A stretch of DNA of 64,000 nt from CBDCCV01 sp965215025 (GTDB lineage: Bacteria > Bacteroidota > Rhodothermia > Rhodothermales > Salinibacteraceae), in contig CBDCCV010000002.1 of NCBI GenBank assembly GCA_965215025.1, positions 1,054,001-1,118,000 on the forward strand. The letters are read 5' to 3'. The notes below the pieces were generated by a model. It ran no database searches. It saw only the letters and a program-made list of their open reading frames with translations, and had not been told where the DNA came from. Below, piece by piece: positions 1 through 8,291 of the stretch. The position numbers and the translations under genes are program-made. Numbering within the stretch: the stretch's first letter is position 1; each line of letters begins with the position of its first letter.

Positions 1-1020
1 CACGAGTTCTTTGAGCGCGCGGCTCATCTCCCCGACTTCCTCGAAGCCCACGAGCCGGCCGCGTCCCTCGGCCAGCAGCTCCTCGGCGTGGAAGTAGGGC
101 GTGGAGACGACGGCCTTGCCCGCGCCCACGGCGTAGGCGAGCGTGCCGCTGCAAATCTGCTCGCGCGCCGGGTAGGGCGTGACGTAGACGTCGCAGGCGT
201 GGAGGTAGCGCTTCAGCTCGTCCTGCTCGACGTACTTGTCCACGAAGCGCACGTTCTCCTCAATGCCCAGGCGCTCGACGTGGCGCTTTAGCTTGCGGCG
301 GTAGCCCTCGCCCTGCTGCCGCTTGACCTCCGGGTGCGTGGCGCCCAGGACGACGTAAAGCACCTCCGGGTGCGCCTCAGCCACCTCGGGGAGCGCCTCG
401 AGGACGTGCTCGACCCCCTTGCTCGGCCCCAGGAGGCCGAAGGTGAGCAGCACTGTGCGCCCCTCGAAACCCAGCGGCGCCTTGTGATCGTCGGGGTCCT
501 CGAAGGGGACGTCGGGCACGCCGTGCGGCACCACGCGCACGCGCTCGGCCTCGACGCCGTACACCTCGCAAAGGAGCGCGCGCGCCTTCTCGCTCATGAC
601 CACGAGGCGCTCCGAGCGGTCGGCCACGGCCAGGAGCGCGCGCCGGTAGCGCGGGGGCGGGTCGGCCAGGACCGTGTGCAGCGTGGTGGCGACGGGCTTC
701 TGCAGCGCGTCCAAGAAGGCGATGACGTGTCCCCCCTCCGCCCCGCCGAAGATGCCGAACTCGTGCTGCAAGCTCACCACGTCGGTGCCGGTGTAGCTGA
801 TGAACTCGGCGGCGGCGGCGTAGTCGGCCTCCTCGGCGCGGCGCATCTCGAAGAGCACCTCGTCCGAGGCGCCGCCGCCCAGGGCCTCGCCCTCGCCCTT
901 GATGGCGGCGATGGCCGTCTCGACATCGGGGACGGCACCCACGGCTTCGCGGAGGTCTTGCGTAAACGTGGCCAGCCCGCAAGCTGTGGGGGGGTAGGTT
1001 GAGGCGAAGGTGACGTGCAT
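1..1020 (-). CDS. GT4-type glycosyltransferase, C-terminus beyond window
   Basis: The frame is open from an ATG at 1020 to the window edge, giving the first 340 residues (MHVTFASTYPPTACGLATFT...). The N-terminus has the Rossmann start and the short 'PPxxCGLATFT' loop of GT-B sugar transferases. Around residue 90 there is 'QHEFGIFGG', and later 'VVPHGVPD', 'FGLLGPSKG' and a C-terminal 'YPAREQICSGTLAYAVGAGKAV' segment (here broken by position: roughly residues 275-297). These are typical of family GT4, which transfers a nucleotide-activated sugar with retention. No signal peptide or membrane segment is visible, so the protein is probably cytoplasmic. The acceptor and donor cannot be told from sequence. 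The gene is downstream of panC on the same strand, 216 bases away. The 3' end lies outside the window, so total length is unknown. Confidence 0.85.
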   Translation of the reverse strand, partial: MHVTFASTYPPTACGLATFTQDLREAVGAVPDVETAIAAIKGEGEALGGGASDEVLFEMRRAEEADYAAAAEFISYTGTDVVSLQHEFGIFGGAEGGHVIAFLDALQKPVATTLHTVLADPPPRYRRALLAVADRSERLVVMSEKARALLCEVYGVEAERVRVVPHGVPDVPFEDPDDHKAPLGFEGRTVLLTFGLLGPSKGVEHVLEALPEVAEAHPEVLYVVLGATHPEVKRQQGEGYRRKLKRHVERLGIEENVRFVDKYVEQDELKRYLHACDVYVTPYPAREQICSGTLAYAVGAGKAVVSTPYFHAEELLAEGRGRLVGFEEVGEMSRALKELV

Positions 1021-1189
1021 GGCCTTGGGTGGGGTGATGGAACGTACCGGAGCGCTGTGCGCCTTTTGGTAGCCCGCCAGAAGCCGCTTCGGGTTGTACC
1101 CGCCAAGCCGGAATATTTTTCTTCAGAAACGCCGCTTCGCCTTATTTGTGCATACTATTTACATCCGCGCGTCCCGCTCACTTCCAAGC

Positions 1190-1225
1190 GTGCCCTGCCG
1201 TGATCTGCATAGCAGGCAGGGCGTT
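1190..1225. repeat. Imperfect hairpin between panC and the glycosyltransferase
   Basis: GCCCTGCC at 1192-1199 is repeated inverted as GGCAGGGC at 1215-1222 with a 15-base loop. There is no clear T-run after it on either strand, so a terminator role is weak. The rest of the 1021-1236 gap is relatively AT-rich around 1120-1160 and may hold the promoter of the glycosyltransferase gene, but no convincing -35/-10 pair was found. Confidence 0.4.
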
Positions 1226-1236
1226 CTGAAAAAGCG

Positions 1237-2121
1237 TCATTGCGCGGATGACACCGCCACGGGCACCGTGGCGAAGGCGTTGTCGATAAGCCGCGTCGCG
1301 CTGAAGTAGACGGCCACGGCCGCGAGCACCTCCCGGCCCGGCTGGAGATGCGCAACAGGCTGAAGCGTCTCGGCGTCCACGACCTCGGCGTACTGCACCT
1401 CGGCCAGGGGCGCCTGGGCGATTTTTCGGAGCATCGCCGCAACGAGCGCTTCGGAGCGCCGCTCTCCCTCGGCGATGCGCTGCGCGGCCTCCTGCACGGC
1501 TTCCGAAAGCGCCACCGCTTGCCGGCGCTCTTCGCCCGAGAGGTAGGCGTTGCGCGAGGAAAGCGCCAGCCCGCCCGCCCCCCGCTGCGTCTCCACGCCG
1601 ATGACCTCCGTGCCGAAGTGGAGGTCGCGCGCCATCCGCTGGAGGATGACGAACTGCTGCGCATCCTTCTTGCCGAAGACGGCCACGTGCGGGCGGCACA
1701 GGTTGAAGAGCTTCGCCACGACGGTGGCCACGCCGCGGAAGTGGCCGGGCCGGTGGCGCCCGCAGAGGTGCGCGTCCAGGCTTTCGACCTCGACCCAGGT
1801 GCGGTTTTCGGAGCGCCCGCCGGGGTACATCTCGGCCTCGTCCGGCGCGAAGAGCGCGTGCGCGCCCAGCCTCTCGAGCTTCGCCGCGTCGCCGTCGAGG
1901 TCGCGCGGGTACGCGCCAAAGTCCTCGCCCGGCCCGAACTGCGTCGGGTTCACGAACACGCTTACAACAACGCGGTCGGCCTCTCGGAGCGCACGGCGCA
2001 CGAGGGCCGAGTGGCCTTCGTGGAGCGCCCCCATCGTAGGCACGAGGGCGAGGCGCGCGCCGGCCTGCCCCACCTCCTCAGCGTAAGCGCGCATGGCCTC
2101 GGCCGTGCGGATGGTTTTCAT
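1237..2121 (-). CDS. panC: Pantothenate synthetase
   Basis: A 294-residue protein of normal family length. It joins pantoate and beta-alanine with ATP to make pantothenate, the vitamin B5 step of coenzyme A synthesis, in the cytoplasm. Seen in the sequence: 'VPTMGALHEGH' with the HxGH nucleotide-binding histidines at 34 and 37, 'NPTQFGPGEDF', 'RPGHFRGVATVV' at about 124-135, 'KKDAQQ' at 151-156 and 'SSRN' at 188-191. The start at 2121 (MKTIRTAEAM) fits the family; in-frame sequence upstream of it looks non-coding. One oddity is the usual 'READGLA' stretch, which here reads 'RGAGGLA', although the following SSRN motif is intact. The gene stands alone, with no panB or panD in view. Confidence 0.95.
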   Translation of the reverse strand: MKTIRTAEAMRAYAEEVGQAGARLALVPTMGALHEGHSALVRRALREADRVVVSVFVNPTQFGPGEDFGAYPRDLDGDAAKLERLGAHALFAPDEAEMYPGGRSENRTWVEVESLDAHLCGRHRPGHFRGVATVVAKLFNLCRPHVAVFGKKDAQQFVILQRMARDLHFGTEVIGVETQRGAGGLALSSRNAYLSGEERRQAVALSEAVQEAAQRIAEGERRSEALVAAMLRKIAQAPLAEVQYAEVVDAETLQPVAHLQPGREVLAAVAVYFSATRLIDNAFATVPVAVSSAQ

Positions 2122-2569
2122 GGTGGTTTGTTTTCGGAAGAAGACCCGTTTGCTTCTCAAGCTACAAAAGCGCGCGGCTCTGGGGAAAGGGCGCTTGGGC
2201 GGGGGCGGATGGGGGTGTGGGAGACTGTTGAGGATGAGGAACCGTTCGGGACAAAGAAACTTCGCTCCGGGACAAGCTCTGCCGGGGCAGGCTATAGGCG
2301 GGGTGGTAGATGAAGCCAAGCACCGCGTTCGAGGTCGAGGTAGGGGCGTATTGCGATACGCCCCTACGCCTTGATCGTACGATCTGCCAGCCTGCTCTTC
2401 CACCACCCCCGGCTCCTCCTGTCCAGGAGGGAGACCTCTCGGCCTGGCTAAACCGCTTCGGCAGTAAGCCGTCCCGGCGTTCAAACCCCCGAATCCCCAA
2501 CCGGAAACCCCGCCCCCCGCACGCCGCTATATCAGTGAGGTCCAACCCTGCTCATCCCCACTCCCTCCC
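2122..2569. other. 448-base divergent intergenic region with a 28-bp palindrome
   Basis: This gap separates panC (minus) from fumC (plus) and should carry both promoters. The only clear structure is the palindrome at 2340-2367, listed separately. Short hairpin-forming stretches occur around 2410-2435 (CTCCTCCTGTCCAGGAGG). No gene is supported: short open frames here have no recognisable sequence and no ribosome binding site. Confidence 0.6.
2340..2367. repeat. Dispersed GTAGGG...CCCTAC palindrome, copy 1
   Basis: GTAGGGGCGTAT at 2340-2351 is followed by a 4-base loop and its exact reverse complement ATACGCCCCTAC, ending at 2367. The arms are 12 bp and perfect. Related copies lie at 5921-5948, 28824-28847 and 34185-34212. 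All share the GTAGGG/CCCTAC ends with a variable core, which points to a REP- or MITE-like family rather than chance. Confidence 0.85.
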
Positions 2570-3970
2570 ATGCCCGATTTCCGCACCGAAAAGGACTCGC
2601 TTGGCGACGTCCAAGTCCCCGCCGCCGCGCTCTACGGCGCGCAGACGCAGCGCGCGAAGGAGAACTTCCCCATCTCCAACCTGCGCTTCCCGCGGCGCTT
2701 TATCGAAGCTTTGGGCATCGTCAAGGCGTCGGCGGCGCGGGCGAACCGGGCACTCGGGCTTTTAGATGAGGGAAAGGCTGAGGCCATCATCGAGGCCGCC
2801 GAGCGCGTGACCGAGGGCACGCTCGACGACGAGTTCGTCCTCGACATCTTCCAGACGGGCAGCGGCACCTCGACGAACATGAACGCCAACGAGGTCATCG
2901 CCAACGTGGCCTCCGAGGGCGTGGGCGCCGCCCGCGGCTCGAAGGCCGTCCACCCCAACGACGACGTGAACATGAGCCAGTCGTCAAACGACGTGATCCC
3001 GACGGCCATGCACGTGGCCGCGCGCCTGGGGCTTGAGAAGGCGCTCCTGCCCGAGATGGAGCGCGTGCGTGAGGTGCTTCACAAAAAAGCCGAGGCATTC
3101 GACGACGTCCTCAAGAGCGGCCGCACGCACCTCATGGACGCCACGCCCGTGCGCCTCGGGCAGGAGTTTGGCGGGTACGCCTCGCAGATCGCGCACAACG
3201 TCCAGCGCGTGCGCGCGGCCTCGATGGAGCTGGGCGAGCTGGCCCTCGGCGGCACGGCTACCGGCACGGGCATCAACCGCCATGCGAACTTCCCGCAGAA
3301 GGCCATCGCCGAGATCAGCGAGGCCACGGGGCTGGCCTTCCGCGAAGCCGAGAACCACTTCGAGGCGCAGGCGGCCAAGGGCGCGTACGTGAGCGCGGCC
3401 GGCGCCCTGAACACGCTCGCCACCGACCTGATGAAGATCGCCAACGACCTCAGGCACCTCTCCAGCGGCCCCACGAGCGGCCTGGGCGAGATCAAGCTGC
3501 CCGTGATCCAGCCCGGCTCGTCCATCATGCCGGGCAAGGTGAACCCGGTGCAGAGCGAGGCGCTGATGATGGCCTGCGCGCGCGTCATGGGCAACCACAC
3601 CACCATCACCATCGGCGCGCAGCACGGCAACTTTGAACTCAACGTGATGATGCCCGTGATGGCGCACGCGCTCTTGGAGAGCATCAGCATCCTGACGGGC
3701 GCTCTGGTTGCCTTCCGCACGAAGTGCCTCGACGGCATCGAGGCCGACCGTGAGCGGTGCCGCGAGCTTCTGGAGTTGAACCCGTCGATTGCCACGGCCT
3801 TGAACAACGCCATCGGGTACGACAAAGCGTCGGAGGTAGCCAAAAAGGCGGCCAAGGAGCGGCGCTCCGTGCGCGCGGTAGTCAAGGAGATGGGCCTGCT
3901 CTCGGACGAGGAGTTGGACGCCACGCTCGACGTGCGCTCGATGACGGAGCCGGGCATTCCCGGCGCGTAG
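2570..3970 (+). CDS. fumC: Fumarate hydratase, class II
   Basis: A 466-residue cytoplasmic tetrameric enzyme of the aspartase/fumarase superfamily that interconverts fumarate and L-malate in the TCA cycle without an iron-sulfur cluster. Visible signatures: 'TGSGTSTNMNANEV' at 96-109, 'HPNDDVNMSQSSND' at 128-141, 'GRTHLMDATP' at 184-193 with the catalytic-site His187, and the superfamily signature 'GSSIMPGKVNP' at 316-326. The serine in GSS is the flexible-loop base of the family. Length and full co-linearity support FumC rather than argininosuccinate or aspartate lyase. It is monocistronic, with a terminator-like hairpin about 57 bases after the stop. Confidence 0.96.
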   Translation: MPDFRTEKDSLGDVQVPAAALYGAQTQRAKENFPISNLRFPRRFIEALGIVKASAARANRALGLLDEGKAEAIIEAAERVTEGTLDDEFVLDIFQTGSGTSTNMNANEVIANVASEGVGAARGSKAVHPNDDVNMSQSSNDVIPTAMHVAARLGLEKALLPEMERVREVLHKKAEAFDDVLKSGRTHLMDATPVRLGQEFGGYASQIAHNVQRVRAASMELGELALGGTATGTGINRHANFPQKAIAEISEATGLAFREAENHFEAQAAKGAYVSAAGALNTLATDLMKIANDLRHLSSGPTSGLGEIKLPVIQPGSSIMPGKVNPVQSEALMMACARVMGNHTTITIGAQHGNFELNVMMPVMAHALLESISILTGALVAFRTKCLDGIEADRERCRELLELNPSIATALNNAIGYDKASEVAKKAAKERRSVRAVVKEMGLLSDEELDATLDVRSMTEPGIPGA

Positions 3971-4026
3971 CCTGCCGCCGCCTCGAAGAAAGCGCGGGGG
4001 CAAGCGTTTTGTAACACGCTCTTCCG

Positions 4027-4056
4027 AAACCGCCCGGCAGCTCCGGCGGTTTTACC
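4027..4056 (+). terminator. Rho-independent terminator after fumC
   Basis: AAACCGCC at 4027-4034 pairs with GGCGGTTT at 4045-4052, with a 10-base loop and a short T-run inside the right arm. It lies 57 bases after the fumC stop. The remainder of the 3971-4235 gap is a degP leader without a gene. Confidence 0.6.
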
Positions 4057-4235
4057 CGAAAGCAGTCGCGCGGTGCGTCTCGGAGGGCATGGCGTTTTTG
4101 CATGTCCGGCACGCTTTTTTCTTCTCTTTCGATCAGCGTGTAGCCATTCCCAAGCTGCCACCCTGACATAGCGCGGCGGCCTCGTCTTGCGCGCCGCAAC
4201 GGATTTCCCCCACGCACAGAAGCTCCCAAACGATT

Positions 4236-5804
4236 ATGAGCGCGAAAGGAAAAGCCTCTATTGCCCTTCTTCTGGTGGTCGCCTTCGTGGCGGGCATCCT
4301 CTTTACCACGGCCGGTGCCAACCTCTTCGGCGTGGGCGACCGCGTCGGCACGATGACGCGGGCCGACGACACCTCCATCAGCGAGGAGATGGCCGCGGCC
4401 ATGGAGTTCGAGCAGGCCTTTACGCAGGTGGCCGAGAACGTGAACCCGACCGTGGTGCAGATCCGCGCCGAGCAGGTGGTCGAAAGCCGGCGCGGCCCGT
4501 TTGGCGGTAGTCCTTTTGAGGGGACGCCGTTCGAGGGAAGCCCGTTTGAGGACTTCTTCGGGCAGCGGCCCAGCCCGTTTGGGCAGCAGGGGCCGCAGCT
4601 ACGGGAGGGCCTCGGCTCGGGCGTGATCATCCGCCAGGACGGCTACATCGTCACGAACAACCACGTCGTTGAGAGCGCCGACGAGCTGAGCGTGGTCACG
4701 TTCGACGGCTCGACGTACGACGCCGAGGTCATCGGCACGGACCCGTACAGCGACCTGGCCGTGATCAAGATCGACGCGGCGGAGCTGCCCGTCATCGGCT
4801 TCGGCGAGGCGGACGACCTGCGCGTGGGGCAGTGGTCGATGGCGTTCGGCTCGCCGCTCTCTGAGGAGCTGTCCAACACGGTGACGGCGGGGATCATCTC
4901 GGCCATCGGGCGGCTCCAGGCCCGCGACCAGAACACGCTCCAGGACTACATTCAGACCGACGCGGCCATCAACCCCGGCAACTCGGGCGGCCCCTTGGTG
5001 AACCTGCGCGGGCAGCTCATCGGCATCAACGCGGCCATCTACTCGCGCACGGGCGGGAACGTCGGGATCGGCTTCGCCATCCCGGTGAACATCGTCGAGC
5101 GCGTCACGAACCAGCTTATCGAGTCGGGCAGCGTGCAGCGCGCGCAGCTGGGCGTTAACTTCGGCCCGGTGACGGAGTCGCTGCGCGAGGCGCTGGACCT
5201 GCCGCGCGGCGCCGCCGAGATCTCGCGCGTGATTGAGGACTCGCCCGCCGCCGAAGCCGGCCTCCAACCCGGCGACGTGGTGGTAGCCATCGACGGCGAG
5301 CCGCTCACGGATTACCTCCAGCTCAAGCAGCTCATCGGCGCGAAGGCGCCGGGCGACGTCGCGCTCCTCACCATCAACCGCGAGGGCGAGACGGAAGAGG
5401 TCGAGGTCACCCTCGGCGAGATGGAGCCGACGGACCAGACGGCCGCGCGCTCCGGCCAAGGCGGCGGCTCTTCGTCGGCGGCGATGACGGAGGAGCTGGG
5501 CTTCTCCGTGAGCGACATCACGCCGCAGATCGCCAGCCGCCTCCAGGCGCAGGGCCTCGACCTGGAGGAGCGCGAGGGCGTCATCGTCACCGAGGTGGAC
5601 CGCACGAGCGACGCCGCGCGCGAGGCCGGCATCGGCCGCTTCCAGATCATCACCAGCGTGGACGGCCAAGCCGTGACGGACATGCAGGACTTCCAGCGCA
5701 TCTACGAGGAGATCGAGCCGGGCACCACGTTCGTCGTCCAGCTCCAGATCCCCTCGTCCGACGGGATGCTCACGCGCCGCACGGCCCTGACGAAGCCGGC
5801 GTGA
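4236..5804 (+). CDS. HtrA/DegP-type periplasmic serine endoprotease
   Basis: A 522-residue envelope protease and chaperone that degrades misfolded exported proteins. Residues 7-24 form an uncleaved or signal-anchor hydrophobic segment. The trypsin-like domain carries the triad His143 ('TNNHVV'), Asp173 ('YSDLAV') and Ser250 in 'NPGNSGGP' at 246-253. Two PDZ domains follow, at about 305-390 ('SPAAEAGLQPGDVVVAIDGE') and 425-515. A low-complexity insert at 88-108 repeats GG/EGxPFEG units and ends in 'DFFG', a loop common in HtrA proteins. The start is chosen at 4236 because the hydrophobic segment begins directly after it. It is monocistronic, with a strong terminator downstream. Confidence 0.93.
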   Translation: MSAKGKASIALLLVVAFVAGILFTTAGANLFGVGDRVGTMTRADDTSISEEMAAAMEFEQAFTQVAENVNPTVVQIRAEQVVESRRGPFGGSPFEGTPFEGSPFEDFFGQRPSPFGQQGPQLREGLGSGVIIRQDGYIVTNNHVVESADELSVVTFDGSTYDAEVIGTDPYSDLAVIKIDAAELPVIGFGEADDLRVGQWSMAFGSPLSEELSNTVTAGIISAIGRLQARDQNTLQDYIQTDAAINPGNSGGPLVNLRGQLIGINAAIYSRTGGNVGIGFAIPVNIVERVTNQLIESGSVQRAQLGVNFGPVTESLREALDLPRGAAEISRVIEDSPAAEAGLQPGDVVVAIDGEPLTDYLQLKQLIGAKAPGDVALLTINREGETEEVEVTLGEMEPTDQTAARSGQGGGSSSAAMTEELGFSVSDITPQIASRLQAQGLDLEEREGVIVTEVDRTSDAAREAGIGRFQIITSVDGQAVTDMQDFQRIYEEIEPGTTFVVQLQIPSSDGMLTRRTALTKPA

Positions 5805-5856
5805 TTCGTCTTTTAACGACGGACGGACGACGGTTCGGCGTCTTTCGCAGAAAAGG

Positions 5857-5895
5857 AAGCCCCGCCTCTTTTGCTGAGACGGGGCTTTTTCTTTG
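5857..5895 (+). terminator. Rho-independent terminator of the HtrA gene
   Basis: AAGCCCCG at 5857-5864 pairs with CGGGGCTT at 5880-5887. The stem is extended by partly matched inner bases and followed by a T-rich tract (TTTTTCTTT). It is 52 bases after the stop codon. This is the clearest intrinsic terminator on the plus strand in the window. Confidence 0.85.
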
Positions 5896-5920
5896 CGCCT
5901 ACGTTCGGGGAGCAACCGTA

Positions 5921-5948
5921 GTAGGGACACGATATATCGTGTCCCTAC
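5921..5948. repeat. Dispersed palindrome, copy 2; supplies a stop codon
   Basis: A perfect 28-bp palindrome made of GTAGGGACACGATA and its reverse complement. Read on the minus strand, its first bases G-TAG give the TAG stop codon (5947-5945) of the Rieske/FAD reductase gene. It shares all but one or two bases with the copy at 34185-34212. Confidence 0.9.
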
Positions 5949-7552
5949 CTCTCGTTCAGCCGTTTCAAGAGATCGACTTCGCCGCGGCACAGCTCACCGG
6001 GCGTGGGCAGGATCTCGCGGCGCATCAGCTCCTCGAGGGCGGCCATCTTCTGGTCGCGCCCCATGCCGAAGGCGGCTCGCACTTCGCCCTCCGCCACGTA
6101 GTAGGCGATGAACTCCTCCGCGTAGAGGTCGCCGTCGATGACGACCTCGTCGAAGCTGTCGGCGTGGCCGACGTAGCGGAGGCTGGACCCGTGCTGCGCT
6201 GACCAGAAGAACGGCACCGAGCGGAAGGCCTCGGCGCGGCCGGCGGCGTTGTAGCCGGCGAGGCGGCCGTGCTGGCAGGCCAGGCGCCAGTGCTCGATGC
6301 GCGTCGGTTGCCCGGTGCGCCAGTCCGGGAAGCGGGCGATGTCGCCGGCGGCCCAGAGGCCTTCGGCGGCGCGCAGCCGGTCGTCCACGATCACGCCGCC
6401 GTCCTCGGCCAAGTCCACGCCTTTGAGAAAACCCGTGGCCGGCTCCACGCCGATGCCCACGACGACGAGATCGGCCGGGAGACGCTCACCGCTTTCGAGC
6501 ACGACCTCGGCGACGGCGCCTTCGCCCTCGAAGCGCGCCACGTGCTCCTCAAGGCGGAACGCGATGCCGTTCTCCTCGTGCAGCACCTGGAGCATCCGCC
6601 CCACCTCCTCGCCCAGGACGGCGGCAAACGGCACGGCGCTTGGCGAGACGACGGTGATGGGCAGGTCCTCCCGAAGCTGGCGCAGGCTCGACGCCCCCTC
6701 CATCCCGATAAAGCTCGACCCGACGATGACAACGCGCTCGACGTTTTGCGCAGCGTCCTGGATGACGTCGCTGTCGGCGATGTTGCGCAGGGTGTAGATG
6801 CCGTCGAGGGCGGCGCCGTCCACGTCGAGCGTGCGGGGCGTGCCGCCGGTGCAGAGGATGAGGGCGTCGTACACCATCGTCTCGCCGCCCTCGAAGGTGA
6901 GACGGCGTGCCTCGGCGTCCACCCCGGTTACGCGCCGGCCCTCTTTGACCTCGATGTCGTGCGCTTCGTAAAAAGCGCTGGAGCGGAGGACGAGGTCTTC
7001 GGCCTCCTCGATGCTGCCGGCGAGGTAGTCTTTGCTCACGTTGACGCGGTCGTACGGAAGAAAATGATCGGCGGTGACCATGACGATTCGTCCGTCGAAG
7101 CCTTCCTCGCGCAGCGCCTCGGCGGCGTAGGCGCCGGCGGCCCCGCCGCCCAGGATGACGAACGTCTCTTCGTCGGCGCCGGGGCCAGTGGGCGCGGAGC
7201 GCTTGGCCATCGGCGCGGCGGGGTGGGCCTCGAAGTCGCTCGGCACGCGCACGAGCACCTGCCCGTCGTCTACGCGCACGTCGAAGCGCCGGAGGCCGTC
7301 CTGGCCGGGCGGCTCAAGCTGGCGCCCGCTCTTTAGCTCGAAGCAGGCGTGGTGCCACGGGCATACCACGCGCCCTTCGGAAAGGGCGCCCTCAGCCAGC
7401 GGCGCGCCGTAGTGCGAGCAGTAGGCGTAGACGGCGTGGAAGCCTTCCCCGACGCGCGCCACGAGCACGTCGGTCCCCCCGACGGTGACCTGCCACATGG
7501 CGCCGTCAGCGAAATCCTCAACGCAGCCGACGGCTTCTTCGGTGTAAGACAT
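5945..7552 (-). CDS. Rieske [2Fe-2S]/FAD-dependent reductase (AIF-like fusion)
   Basis: A 535-residue fusion of a Rieske domain and a pyridine-nucleotide-disulfide oxidoreductase. Residues 5-105 bind a [2Fe-2S] cluster through C45-x-H47 and C64-x-x-H67 ('CSHYGAPL', 'CPWHHACF'). Residues 130-420 are the reductase: the FAD motif 'ILGGGAAG' at 133-140, the NAD(P)H motif 'VVIVGSSFIGMEG' at 274-286, and 'AGDIARFPDW' near residue 400. The C-terminus resembles the ferredoxin-reductase dimerisation domain. The architecture matches AIFM3/nitrite-reductase-like ferredoxin reductases that pass electrons between NAD(P)H and a Rieske centre; the partner is unknown. There is no signal peptide. The stop codon lies inside a dispersed palindrome, so the C-terminal end may have been altered by its insertion. 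Confidence 0.88.
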   Translation of the reverse strand: MSYTEEAVGCVEDFADGAMWQVTVGGTDVLVARVGEGFHAVYAYCSHYGAPLAEGALSEGRVVCPWHHACFELKSGRQLEPPGQDGLRRFDVRVDDGQVLVRVPSDFEAHPAAPMAKRSAPTGPGADEETFVILGGGAAGAYAAEALREEGFDGRIVMVTADHFLPYDRVNVSKDYLAGSIEEAEDLVLRSSAFYEAHDIEVKEGRRVTGVDAEARRLTFEGGETMVYDALILCTGGTPRTLDVDGAALDGIYTLRNIADSDVIQDAAQNVERVVIVGSSFIGMEGASSLRQLREDLPITVVSPSAVPFAAVLGEEVGRMLQVLHEENGIAFRLEEHVARFEGEGAVAEVVLESGERLPADLVVVGIGVEPATGFLKGVDLAEDGGVIVDDRLRAAEGLWAAGDIARFPDWRTGQPTRIEHWRLACQHGRLAGYNAAGRAEAFRSVPFFWSAQHGSSLRYVGHADSFDEVVIDGDLYAEEFIAYYVAEGEVRAAFGMGRDQKMAALEELMRREILPTPGELCRGEVDLLKRLNER

Positions 7553-7784
7553 GGAAACGGAAACGTTCGTATACTGATTGACGAACCGTGGTAAAAGTCT
7601 GTGTGCCTGGAGCGGCGCTCAGCGCTGAGGCGCTCGGCTGCGCGCGCCCGGACGGTGCATCCCGGAAACGCCGTTCGGCGGATTGGGACGAGTGTCCGCC
7701 CGTCCAGGAAGAAGGCGCTTCTTCTACCATCGCGCGTTGGCTGACTCTGAAGCACGGACTCTCTGAGTGCGCGCTCCCAAACCG

Positions 7785-8036
7785 TTACCCAGACTTGGAC
7801 CCTTTCTTCTTAGACTTTCTCTTACGCTTAGGCGCCACAGCCGCGCGGTTCTCTTCGAGGCGATCTGCCATAGCTTTCTGGTACGTCTCCCAGTCCAAGA
7901 GCACGGCATACGGCTCGTTGTTTTTCTGGATAAGCACGCCTTTTTGGCTGTCCCGGACGTACTCGACCAACTCCGACGTCTTAGAGCGCAGCTCGGTGAT
8001 GGTGGCGACGGCGTCCACGCCTGATGTGCTGTACAT
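7785..8036 (-). CDS. Phd/YefM-type antitoxin, apparently without a toxin
   Basis: An 83-residue protein. Residues 10-60 ('VDAVATITELRSKTSELVEY', then 'GVLIQKNNEPYAVLLDWETY') match the N-terminal DNA-binding fold of Phd/YefM antitoxins, which repress their own operon and neutralise a RelE/Doc-type toxin. The C-terminal 13 residues are almost all Lys/Arg/Ser/Gly. A good Shine-Dalgarno, GGAGGGG, lies 7 bases before the ATG at 8036. No toxin gene is on either side: the next minus-strand gene starts at 7552, and 7553-7784 has no recognisable frame. It is either an orphan regulator or a remnant. Confidence 0.75.
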   Translation of the reverse strand: MYSTSGVDAVATITELRSKTSELVEYVRDSQKGVLIQKNNEPYAVLLDWETYQKAMADRLEENRAAVAPKRKRKSKKKGSKSG

Positions 8037-8291
8037 GCTTCCCCTCCGCTGTGGTTTTTTGTAGCTTCGTGGCAGGACCCCGGTACGTGTCCTCGTCCGC
8101 TTCTAACGGCACCCACGCCGAACGACCGCACCTGTGGCGCGCTCGCCTCCGCTTCGCGCCGCGCCTTTGAGCACCCATCCGCATAGTAACCCACCGTGGG
8201 ATCGCACGCCAGGACGCTGCGCCGCAAGGTGATGTTTTGTTACATCCGGTGCGGCGAACTTCTCTACAGACTTGCCCTCTTTCGTACGGTT

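Noticed and set aside
3079..4161. Long minus-strand frame opposite fumC
   Set aside because: It mirrors fumC, which has all family signatures. No start signal or family match on the minus strand.
7588..8064. Plus-strand frame opposite the Phd-type antitoxin
   Set aside because: Composition unlike the neighbouring genes. The antitoxin on the other strand has a Shine-Dalgarno and a family match.
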